In this document: piece by piece, positions 4,458 to 9,827 of the stretch | Layout: the number at the start of each line of letters is the position of its first letter | How positions within the stretch are numbered: the stretch's first letter is position 1 | Origin: Dehalococcoidia bacterium | GTDB taxonomy: Bacteria > Chloroflexota > Dehalococcoidia > E44-bin15 | Length of the DNA: 9,827 nucleotides | Direction of reading: 5' to 3' | Assembly (NCBI GenBank): GCA_023129355.1 | Contig: JAGMCC010000030.1 | Location: 1-9,827 of the forward strand | Notes under the pieces: model-generated | The model's database searches: none | Told to the model about the DNA's origin: nothing | Seen by the model: only the letters and a program-made list of their open reading frames with translations | Program-made: the position numbers and the translations under genes

Positions 4458-6163
4458 TGCGCATCCTGCTGATGGGCAATCCTAATGTAGGCAAGAGCGT
4501 CTTCTTCTCCCGAATCACCGGGGTAAAGGTGATCGCCTCCAACTACCCGGGCACCACTGTGGGGTTTACCAAGGGTTCCATGAAGCTGGGTAGTGAGGAG
4601 GTTGAGGTTATAGATGTCCCCGGCACCTACACCCTTGAGCCCACCTCCAAGGCGGAGGAGGTGGCTTCCCAGATGCTCCAGGATGGCGACCTGGTGATCG
4701 ATATCGTTGATGCCACCAATCTAGAGCGCAATCTCTACTTGACCCAGGAGCTACTGGAGAGGCAAATCCCCGTTATCGTGGCGTTGAATATATGGGATGA
4801 GACCAAACACAAGGGGATAAGCATCGACGTCGCCAAACTGGAGGAGCGCCTGGGGGTGCCGGTTCTCCCCACGGTGGCGGTAACCGGGCAGGGGATAAAA
4901 GAACTGGTGGATCGTATCCCCGAAGCCATCCCTCCCACACTGCCCCAGCGCACCCGCGATGAGCGGTGGGCCGCCATCGGCGAGATTATCGAGTATGTCC
5001 AGACCATAACCCATCACCATCATACCTGGCTTGAGCGCCTGCAGGATGCTTCGGTAAAGCCCATGACCGGCCTTCCCATCGCCGCTGTAGTGCTCGCCGC
5101 CTCCTTCTTTGTGATTCGCTTTATCGGCGAAGGCCTCATCGGCTATGTTATGGAGCCCCTTTTCGAAAAATTGTGGGCGCCTCTAATGATGAAACTGAGC
5201 GTGGCCCTGGGCTCGAGCGGTTTCTGGCACGATATGCTTATCGGCAATTTGTTCGACGGGGAGATAGACTTCTTTCAGTCCATGGGGGTCCTGACCACCG
5301 GCCTCTTTATCCCGCTCGGCGCCGTATTGCCCTACATCCTTTCCTTTTACCTGATATTGGGACTACTAGAGGATGTGGGCTATCTACCACGGCTGGCGGT
5401 GCTGCTCGACAACCTCATGCACCGCATGGGCCTTCACGGCTACGCCATCATCCCCACCATGCTGGGACTGGGGTGCGCTGTGCCGGCAATCATGGCCACC
5501 CGCATCCTGGAGAGCAGGCGGGAGCGGTTCATCGCCGCCACGCTGATCTCCATCGCCATCCCCTGTGCTGCCTCCCAGGCGATGATCATCGGCCTGGTGG
5601 GGGCAGAGGGAATGCAGTATGTCGCGATGGTCTACGGAACCCTGTTTGTGGTCTGGCTCGTCCTGGGCCTCATCCTCAACCGGGCGGTTAGGGGATTCAG
5701 CCCCGAGCTCCTCATCGAGATCCCCCCTTACCGTCGGCCCTCCTGGAGAGCGGTGCTGACAAAGCTGTGGATGCGGGTCTACGGCTTCCTCAGGGAGGCC
5801 CTGCCCATAATTCTACTGGCGATCTTTGCTATCGGCATCCTCTACAACTTAGGGGTTTTTGATGCTATCGCCAACTTCACCGCCCCGGTGGTGAGCGGGC
5901 TTTTCGGGCTGCCCAAGGAGGGGGTAGTAGCCATCGTGGTCGGTTTTTTGCGCAAGGACGTGGCTATCGGGCTGCTGTCCCCGCTGTCACTGAGCGCCGC
6001 GCAACTGGTGGTCGGCACCGTGGTTCTGACCATGTTCCTCCCCTGCATTGCGGCCTTTGTAGTCCTCGCCAGGGAGCTTGGCATTAAGGGCCTGCTGATG
6101 GCAATCGGAATAATGCTCGCCGCCACAGTAATTGTGGGCGGGCTATTAAACCTGATTTTATAA
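4457..6163 (+). CDS. feoB: Ferrous iron transporter FeoB
   Basis: FeoB is the GTPase-linked inner-membrane Fe(II) permease. The 568-residue protein starts with a G domain: GNPNVGKS (7-14, G1), TT (33-34, G2), DVPG (53-56, G3), NIWD (111-114, G4) and AVTGQG in the G5 position. A linker with four consecutive His follows, then about ten hydrophobic helices forming two Gate regions. Conserved pore cysteines appear in GLGCAVPA, IPCAASQ and near the end in FLPCIAAF. The second gate motif lacks the Ala-Arg-Leu-Pro that usually follows the cysteine. It is shorter than the E. coli protein of 773 residues, as in many compact FeoB forms. The GTG start overlaps the feoA stop by one base. No FeoC-like gene follows. 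Confidence 0.95.
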   Translation: MRILLMGNPNVGKSVFFSRITGVKVIASNYPGTTVGFTKGSMKLGSEEVEVIDVPGTYTLEPTSKAEEVASQMLQDGDLVIDIVDATNLERNLYLTQELLERQIPVIVALNIWDETKHKGISIDVAKLEERLGVPVLPTVAVTGQGIKELVDRIPEAIPPTLPQRTRDERWAAIGEIIEYVQTITHHHHTWLERLQDASVKPMTGLPIAAVVLAASFFVIRFIGEGLIGYVMEPLFEKLWAPLMMKLSVALGSSGFWHDMLIGNLFDGEIDFFQSMGVLTTGLFIPLGAVLPYILSFYLILGLLEDVGYLPRLAVLLDNLMHRMGLHGYAIIPTMLGLGCAVPAIMATRILESRRERFIAATLISIAIPCAASQAMIIGLVGAEGMQYVAMVYGTLFVVWLVLGLILNRAVRGFSPELLIEIPPYRRPSWRAVLTKLWMRVYGFLREALPIILLAIFAIGILYNLGVFDAIANFTAPVVSGLFGLPKEGVVAIVVGFLRKDVAIGLLSPLSLSAAQLVVGTVVLTMFLPCIAAFVVLARELGIKGLLMAIGIMLAATVIVGGLLNLIL

Positions 6164-6249
6164 ATGGGCTGGCATATAATTCCCCCCGAAAGAGTCAATT
6201 TTAAATAAGATGCAGCTTGTTTTCTGGAAGATGAAAAGCGAAAGATGAT

Positions 6250-6286
6250 GTGTAGTGTGGAAGGCTTGTTGTCACTGGCACTACAC
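6250..6286 (+). repeat. Inverted repeat downstream of feoB
   Basis: GTGTAGTG (6250-6257) and CACTACAC (6279-6286) form a perfect 8-bp inverted repeat with a 21-nt loop, 8 nt before the next hairpin. Its role is unknown. The rest of the 213-nt gap between feoB and the NYN gene holds no coding sequence that I can support. Confidence 0.4.
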
Positions 6287-6294
6287 TATTTAGT

Positions 6295-6323
6295 AAGGAC
6301 TTGGGTATATTGCCTAAGTCCTT
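6295..6323 (+). terminator. Stem-loop at the end of the fur-feoAB transcript
   Basis: AAGGACTTGGG (6295-6305) pairs with CCTAAGTCCTT (6313-6323) as an 11-bp stem with a 7-nt loop. One pair is G-U on plus-strand RNA but A-C on minus, so it is intact only in the feoB direction. No clean U-tract follows (CTTATCAATAT), which makes it a weak intrinsic terminator or a 3'-end stabiliser. Confidence 0.45.
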
Positions 6324-6376
6324 CTTATCAATATCCTAGTAACTAGCGCATAACTAACATGTGGTAGCATAGGGGT

Positions 6377-7033
6377 CTACCAAGTAGCAGGTTTGGAGAA
6401 TTTCCCTTGTGAATCGGTAAGTTCTCCTGGAAATTGGCAATTAGCAATAACTTTTATATTGATCATTCTCATGTAGGAGCTTGCCGCTCTTTCCAATTCC
6501 TTGTTCACCTTACCGCTCTCACGCCTGTTAGAATTAGGATTGATTACCCCAACAGTTTTTCCGAACTTAGCAGTCACCATTTGTATTGGGAGTGCAAGGT
6601 CAGAATCGTTGGAAATGACTACTGCTTCATCGAAGTCGTTATCGAAACAATCCATTAGCAGGTATGTTGCTAAATTGACATCTGATCTCTTCTCTATCGC
6701 CCTCAATACTTGTACTGATTGGGGCGGCTTCGCTTTGTTTAGGTATGCCAAAGGAAATTGAGGAAGTAAAGCTGGCCAGAATGCAAAGCGCCCTTCATGA
6801 ATCGTAAGATTTGAAATAGTCCTTAGAGCGCGAAGGTAAATATCTTGCCTATCTGGAGCTTGCATGTCATGAGGTAACGCATCCACACGGGCGGTAAAAT
6901 ATCTAATCTTATTAATTTTAGCTTTGGGAAGTAAAGTTGTGCACAGAGCCGCAAGATCTAGCCATTTGTACGGCGTTCCCTTAACCGCACGGTGATAGAG
7001 ATTCATTCCATCGATATAGACATTAGTACTCAA
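6377..7033 (-). CDS. NYN-domain (PIN-like) putative ribonuclease, DUF88/LabA type
   Basis: This 218-residue protein has the NYN/PIN-like fold signature. An N-terminal NVYIDGMNLYH carries Asp8 and Asn11, EKRSDVNLATYLL (114-126) carries Asp118, and VVISNDSDLALPI (138-150) carries Asp143 and Asp145. These acids are the expected metal-binding residues of a PIN-like endoribonuclease active site. In the family motif EKxxDVxLAxDLL the last Asp is Tyr here. The RNA target is unknown; relatives occur in RNA processing and in some defence or toxin settings, but no partner antitoxin is visible next to it. The start is TTG 7033, since MSTNVYIDG fits the family and a stop lies three codons upstream. TAGGTAA close by is a modest ribosome site. 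Its codon use is more AT-rich than that of feoAB. Confidence 0.85.
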   Translation of the reverse strand: MSTNVYIDGMNLYHRAVKGTPYKWLDLAALCTTLLPKAKINKIRYFTARVDALPHDMQAPDRQDIYLRALRTISNLTIHEGRFAFWPALLPQFPLAYLNKAKPPQSVQVLRAIEKRSDVNLATYLLMDCFDNDFDEAVVISNDSDLALPIQMVTAKFGKTVGVINPNSNRRESGKVNKELERAASSYMRMINIKVIANCQFPGELTDSQGKFSKPATW

Positions 7034-7054
7034 AATTACCTACTATAAAATGCT

Positions 7055-7078
7055 AAAGCCACCCCGTAGGATGGCTTT
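7055..7078 (-). promoter_or_regulatory. UNCG-tetraloop hairpin in the NYN gene leader
   Basis: In the leftward transcript AAAGCCATCC pairs with GGGTGGCTTT (one G-U pair) around TACG, giving a 10-bp stem with a C(UACG)G tetraloop, an especially stable class. The plus-strand version has an A-C mismatch. It ends 21 nt before the start codon, with AGCATTTTAT behind it, so it could be a weak attenuator or a protein-binding or stability element. Confidence 0.55.
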
Positions 7079-7081
7079 GCT

Positions 7082-7110
7082 CCCAGCCACCAGAAGCGAC
7101 TGGGGTGGTC
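7082..7110 (-). promoter_or_regulatory. Second leader stem with alternative pairings
   Basis: In the same leader CCACCCCAG (7108-7100) can pair with CTGGTGG (7094-7088), and its CCCAG part can instead pair with CTGGG (7086-7082). The two folds exclude each other. This is visible complementarity only; no known riboswitch class is recognised. Confidence 0.3.
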
Positions 7111-7118
7111 TATATTTA

Positions 7119-7147
7119 TTTATATCATGAGTGCCCATATTTGTCAA
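7119..7147 (-). promoter_or_regulatory. Consensus promoter of the NYN gene
   Basis: On the minus strand a perfect TTGACA (7147-7142) is followed after 17 nt by TATAAA (7124-7119). The start would be near 7112, leaving a leader of about 80 nt that contains both stem-loops. The remainder of the gap up to 7248 has only a weak possible rightward -10, TAGAAT at 7170-7175. Confidence 0.75.
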
Positions 7148-7248
7148 GCCCTTACAACCAATGTTAATGTAGAATATGGCGTTTAGCCAAGCGGATTATT
7201 GGGGGGCTACCCAAGAATGAGGAGCTCCCTCTGTTATTACCCACAGCA

Positions 7249-7857
7249 TTGACAGGCAAAGTACTACGGAGTATGCTCAGACAACACGCGAGTAAGAACG
7301 AGACAAGGGTTTCCAAGTTGCTGAAAAGAGGCGTTATATTTCTTGTGATTCTCCTAGCGCTGGTGGCGCTCTTCTTTGCCTTTTTCCCGCGTTCTGAAGA
7401 GGTTAAGTCTGGCTCCCTTGACGAGCTGGTTGAACTGACGGTAAAGGGCTCTGTAGAGTTGGCAGACGGTACTGTAGAAGGCAACATTGACCGGATAGTG
7501 CAAGAGGGGGATACGCTTACCGCAATGGAAGGGGACACCCAGATATTTAAGTCCAGTTTTGTGGGAAGCACCGCGGAGCTTTACGATTATCTGGTGGCAC
7601 GTGAAGTAGATATGAGCAAGGTGGCGCTCAATCCGCAACCCCCGAGCGGTTTTAATTGGGGCAATTTGCTATTAACCCTGCTGCCTTTGATACTCTTTGT
7701 CGTTGTGCTCTGGTTCATTTTCAGGCGAATCAAGCGTACCAACCCCATTCAAGAAAAGATAGAAACGATAAAGAAACTTGCTGAATTGAAAGAGGCTGGT
7801 ATAATTACCGAAGAGGAGTTTGAAGCTAAGAAATCCGCGCTATTAGACCAACTCTAA
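7249..7857 (+). CDS. FtsH-like membrane/extracytoplasmic domain fused to a SHOCT tail
   Basis: This 202-residue protein has helix 1 at about 28-47 (VIFLVILLALVALFFAFFP), an extracytoplasmic part at about 48-135, and helix 2 at about 138-158 (NWGNLLLTLLPLILFVVVLWF) followed by FRRIKRT. The order, spacing and the PPSG-NW-NLLLTLLP signature match the N-terminal region of FtsH, especially that of Chloroflexota. Where FtsH continues into its AAA+ ATPase and zinc protease, this protein has NPIQEKIETIKKLAELKEAG, then IITEEEFEAKKSALL (185-199), a SHOCT motif. There is no Walker box or HExxH, so it is not a protease. It may oligomerise with FtsH or anchor another factor; this is inferred. The start is uncertain: TTG 7249 lacks a ribosome site, ATG 7273 has CGGAG only 2 nt away, and an in-frame CTG 7231 follows GAGGAG (7219-7224). 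Confidence 0.8.
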   Translation: MTGKVLRSMLRQHASKNETRVSKLLKRGVIFLVILLALVALFFAFFPRSEEVKSGSLDELVELTVKGSVELADGTVEGNIDRIVQEGDTLTAMEGDTQIFKSSFVGSTAELYDYLVAREVDMSKVALNPQPPSGFNWGNLLLTLLPLILFVVVLWFIFRRIKRTNPIQEKIETIKKLAELKEAGIITEEEFEAKKSALLDQL

Positions 7858-7951
7858 AACTAAGGGAAGCTCTAGATATCCTGGTTCTTGACGCTTTTAG
7901 CGTGGGACTAAATGAAGGCTTTGCCAGGCGGCTCTGGGAAGGAGGTAACCA

Positions 7952-9217
7952 ATGAAAATCACAAGAATTGCCCTATTATTGTTCCTTGGCATTTTGCTAG
8001 TATCTGGATTCGCCTGTGGGGGAAACGGAGAGCTGGCACCAACACCTACGCATACAGCGACTCCAACACATACGCCCACACCTACACCGACGCCAACACC
8101 AATATTTCAGCTGAGTCCCCTAACAATTTCTCCGGCGGAAGCTGTCTCTGGGCAGATGGTGAGCATAAGTACCACTCTTAGCAATGCCGGCGGAGCTGGC
8201 ACCTACCCAGCGGAACTTGAAATCAATGGAGCAGTGGTGGATGCCAAAGATGTGACTGTGCCAAGTGGCGGCAGTACGATAGTGACATTTTATGTGACCA
8301 GGGATGAGCCGGGAACCTATAACGTGCAGTTGGGTGATAGGAGAGGCAGTTTCACGGTAGCGCATCCGCCGTTGAACGTGATGTTGGACCACGTTGGCGT
8401 GAAATACGACCATAACCTAGACGGCCCAGGAGATATTTACCTGCTAGTATTAATAGATGATGGTGAAAATGAAGTGACATACTCTATACCACTGGAAGGA
8501 CAGCCTGGCATGGAAATATCAGACTATAATACAGAGCGAGTAGATAGAAGTGTGTTCACTACAGGCAGCGTTGGAGATTACTTCAAGATTGCCGTTTTAG
8601 CGTATCACCATATAGAGCCAGGATTTCAAGGATGGTGGATAATTGGAACTTTAGCAGATTACTTCTTTGGCTTGGGAGGTCTCGGTACCTTACTAGGTCA
8701 AACTATAGATAGTATTAACGCCCAGGCTCCTGAATACGAGTATGTCGGCTCCTACCAAGGGTTATGGAGTGACTATGATTCATGGGGGATAGGCGAGCAT
8801 AACTGTGTTGGTGAAGACGACCTCCGATTATGGTTCCGAGTATGGTCTGATTCGCCTCAACAAACGGTATCTCACCCTGCGATGGGACTTCCAAATGTGG
8901 TTATACAAAATACAGACATACCTCCAGAATGGCCGGTTAGCTATTGGAACGGGCTTTGGTGGACAAATAGCCGTACAAATACTATAACGTTAAGGAATTG
9001 GGAATCTCATCCAGTTGACGTAAGGGTAGAGACGGTCAGTTCGTTCTACCCTGATGATGTATACACCTGGTCTGTTACTGTGCCTGCATATGGAACTGAG
9101 GAAATAAAATACAAGATTGTTTATCACCCAGAAGGGGTTAGGACAATAACCGTTAATCTGTTTTTTAGAAACGATGAACTAGACTCTTGGTCGCAGGAAG
9201 TCCTTGTCACACCCTAG
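7952..9217 (+). CDS. Probable surface lipoprotein with Thr-Pro stalk and CARDB-like domain
   Basis: This is a 421-residue exported protein of unknown function. The signal peptide has Lys/Arg at 2-5, a hydrophobic core at 6-18 and then GFAC (19-22). Cys22 is the likely lipidated residue, although the -3 Gly is atypical for a lipobox, where Leu is usual. Residues 29-50 are a TPTPTH-type flexible stalk. Residues 52-137 (LSPLTISPAEAVSGQMVSI through RRGSFTV) look like a CARDB or related immunoglobulin-like adhesion fold. About 140-300 is a Trp/Tyr/Asp-rich region with no motif I recognise. About 305-421 looks like a second beta-sandwich, with TITLRNWESHPVDVRV, then a YTWSVTVPAYGTEEIKY stretch. ATG 7952 has a strong GGAGGT (7940-7945). 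It lies 94 nt after the FtsH-like gene, without a convincing terminator between them. Binding or structural roles at the cell surface are plausible. Confidence 0.8.
   Translation: MKITRIALLLFLGILLVSGFACGGNGELAPTPTHTATPTHTPTPTPTPTPIFQLSPLTISPAEAVSGQMVSISTTLSNAGGAGTYPAELEINGAVVDAKDVTVPSGGSTIVTFYVTRDEPGTYNVQLGDRRGSFTVAHPPLNVMLDHVGVKYDHNLDGPGDIYLLVLIDDGENEVTYSIPLEGQPGMEISDYNTERVDRSVFTTGSVGDYFKIAVLAYHHIEPGFQGWWIIGTLADYFFGLGGLGTLLGQTIDSINAQAPEYEYVGSYQGLWSDYDSWGIGEHNCVGEDDLRLWFRVWSDSPQQTVSHPAMGLPNVVIQNTDIPPEWPVSYWNGLWWTNSRTNTITLRNWESHPVDVRVETVSSFYPDDVYTWSVTVPAYGTEEIKYKIVYHPEGVRTITVNLFFRNDELDSWSQEVLVTP
8039..8101 (+). repeat. Low-complexity ACA/CCA repeat encoding the Thr-Pro stalk
   Basis: An imperfect run of ACACC, ACACCT and ACGCC units inside the lipoprotein gene encodes alternating Thr and Pro with a few His. 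Such tracts can change length by slippage in steps of 6 bp, altering stalk length without breaking the frame. Confidence 0.6.
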
Positions 9218-9220
9218 ATA

Positions 9221-9247
9221 ATCCTTAGCCAAACTAAGCGGATTTTT
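9221..9247 (+). terminator. Weak terminator-like hairpin after the lipoprotein gene
   Basis: ATCCTTAG (9221-9228) pairs with CTAA (9234-9237) and GGAT (9240-9243) across a 2-nt bulge, and T residues run on to 9247. The stem is short and AT-rich, so read-through into the next gene is likely. Confidence 0.35.
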
Positions 9248-9285
9248 GGAGAACAGAGCGGGGAGAGCTAACTTGGAGGTGCAAT

Positions 9286-9714
9286 ATTAATTACTGCCCA
9301 AACTGTGGAAAGCAGATTGAGGGGGATGCATCATATTGCTCCCACTGCGGACAGAAACTCGTGAAACAAGAGACAGAACAGGTAGAAGTAGCGAGTTCCC
9401 GCGGGAAAAATAAGAAGCAGACGAAACTGACAATACATGACCTGGATGCAAAAGAGCTTCTCATCTTAAGGCAAGAGGTCAATCGACGAAAAAAGAGTGT
9501 TGCAGCGACTTGGATTTTGTGGATTTTTCTGGATATATTTGGGGCGCATAGGTTCTATCTAGGGGACTATGGCAGAGCCATTGGCATGCTTCTCACCCTC
9601 GGGGGCCTGGGTATTTGGGCTTTAGTGGATGCTTTCTTCATACCATCGGCATTAAGGCGTAAAGAAGATGAGGTACGGGAAGAAGTGCTTTTAGAAATAG
9701 CTGCGAGGAGGTGA
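9286..9714 (+). CDS. Zinc-ribbon/TM2-domain membrane protein, apparent ATT start
   Basis: This is a 142-residue membrane protein. Residues 1-24 form a zinc ribbon (C4-x2-C7 and C18-x2-C21 in YCPNCGK and YCSHCGQ). Residues 26-70 are a charged linker. Residues 71-126 are a TM2 domain with two helices, the GAHRFYLGDY turn and the WALVDAFFIP end. A basic-acidic tail closes the protein. TM2 proteins are found across bacteria, often with zinc-ribbon or SHOCT modules, and their function is poorly known. No ATG, GTG or TTG precedes the first CxxC in frame behind the strong GGAGGT (9275-9280). An ATT at 9286, 5 nt downstream, gives the usual start MNYCPNCGK. If only standard starts are allowed the protein would begin at GTG 9361 and lose the zinc ribbon. 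Its stop overlaps the ribosome site of the next gene. Confidence 0.82.
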   Translation: MNYCPNCGKQIEGDASYCSHCGQKLVKQETEQVEVASSRGKNKKQTKLTIHDLDAKELLILRQEVNRRKKSVAATWILWIFLDIFGAHRFYLGDYGRAIGMLLTLGGLGIWALVDAFFIPSALRRKEDEVREEVLLEIAARR

Positions 9715-9717
9715 GTT

Positions 9718-9827
9718 ATGTGGATAATTGGTCGTATTATGCTAGTCATCTTGATGGTAATCGGTGTTCTTTTGTTTGCGGCAGGTGTAGCCAACCTTGT
9801 GGGCGCTGATAGTTGGGTAGACCAAAT
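9718..9827 (+). CDS. Small membrane protein, partial (continues beyond window)
   Basis: ATG 9718 opens a frame that stays open to the window end (36 full codons), preceded by a strong GAGGAGGTGA (9705-9714) overlapping the stop of the TM2 gene. The visible part, starting MWIIGRIMLVILM, is one hydrophobic helix of about 22 residues, then NLVGADSWVDQ. The family is not recognised. The tight spacing indicates co-transcription and possible translational coupling with the zinc-ribbon/TM2 gene. Confidence 0.7.
   Translation, partial: MWIIGRIMLVILMVIGVLLFAAGVANLVGADSWVDQ

Noticed and set aside
5173..5691. Open frame of 172 codons inside feoB in another frame.
   Set aside because: It is a shadow of the high-GC feoB frame; the translation is Arg/Gly/Pro/His-rich with no domain and no ribosome site.
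7177..7194. TGGCGTTTAGCCAAGCGG looks like the 5' end of a bacterial tRNA-Gln.
   Set aside because: No anticodon arm, T arm or matching 3' acceptor strand follows within the next 100 nt; the match is too short to call a tRNA fragment or attachment site.
7176..7220. Fourteen-codon frame starting ATG GCG TTT, ending just before the FtsH-like gene, as a possible leader peptide.
   Set aside because: It has no ribosome binding site, no run of regulatory codons and no family match.
7888..7914. TTGACG followed by TAAATG as a promoter for the lipoprotein gene.
   Set aside because: The spacing is 15 nt and the -10 is poor; the small hairpin ACGCT-TTT-AGCGT overlapping it also lacks a U-tract.
7912..8181. 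Plus-strand frame from ATG 7912 overlapping the start of the lipoprotein gene.
   Set aside because: It is out of frame with the lipoprotein, has no ribosome site, and its Tyr/Thr/His-rich middle is the stalk repeat read in another frame.

Overview
The window reads as chromosomal DNA from a free-living bacterium, most likely a Chloroflexota member near the Dehalococcoidia. This is inferred from the flavour of the GreA, RsmD and FtsH-like sequences and the frequent TTG/GTG starts; no 16S or marker search was possible. No transposase, integrase, CRISPR array, rRNA or complete tRNA is visible.

Left part (1-2167): a partial greA runs leftward from a clear promoter, with an intrinsic terminator hairpin inside its 5' leader. 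Behind it lies the dead remnant of an HtrA-type PDZ domain. A rightward housekeeping operon follows: rsmD (16S rRNA m2G966 methyltransferase), coaD (phosphopantetheine adenylyltransferase) and an Allochromatium-type 2[4Fe-4S] ferredoxin. Two proteins here lack residues normally considered catalytic: GreA at its coiled-coil tip and RsmD in its DPPY motif.

Middle (2175-6163): a leftward pair, a CvpA-family membrane protein and a class I SAM methyltransferase, faces away from a rightward ferrous-iron module made of a Fur-family repressor, feoA and feoB. A 25-bp palindrome just downstream of the fur -10, and an exact inverted copy of its 13-bp core upstream of feoA, suggest that the Fur protein controls both itself and the transporter.

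Right part (6164-9827): visibly more AT-rich and accessory in character. A leftward NYN-domain nuclease-like gene has a consensus promoter and a leader hairpin capped by a UNCG-type tetraloop. Then comes a rightward run of envelope genes: a protein combining the membrane/extracytoplasmic part of FtsH with a SHOCT tail in place of the AAA+ protease, a large probable lipoprotein with a Thr-Pro stalk and a CARDB-like domain, a zinc-ribbon/TM2 protein that seems to start at ATT, and the beginning of another small membrane protein. The FtsH-like/SHOCT gene and its neighbours are the best candidates for something undescribed.
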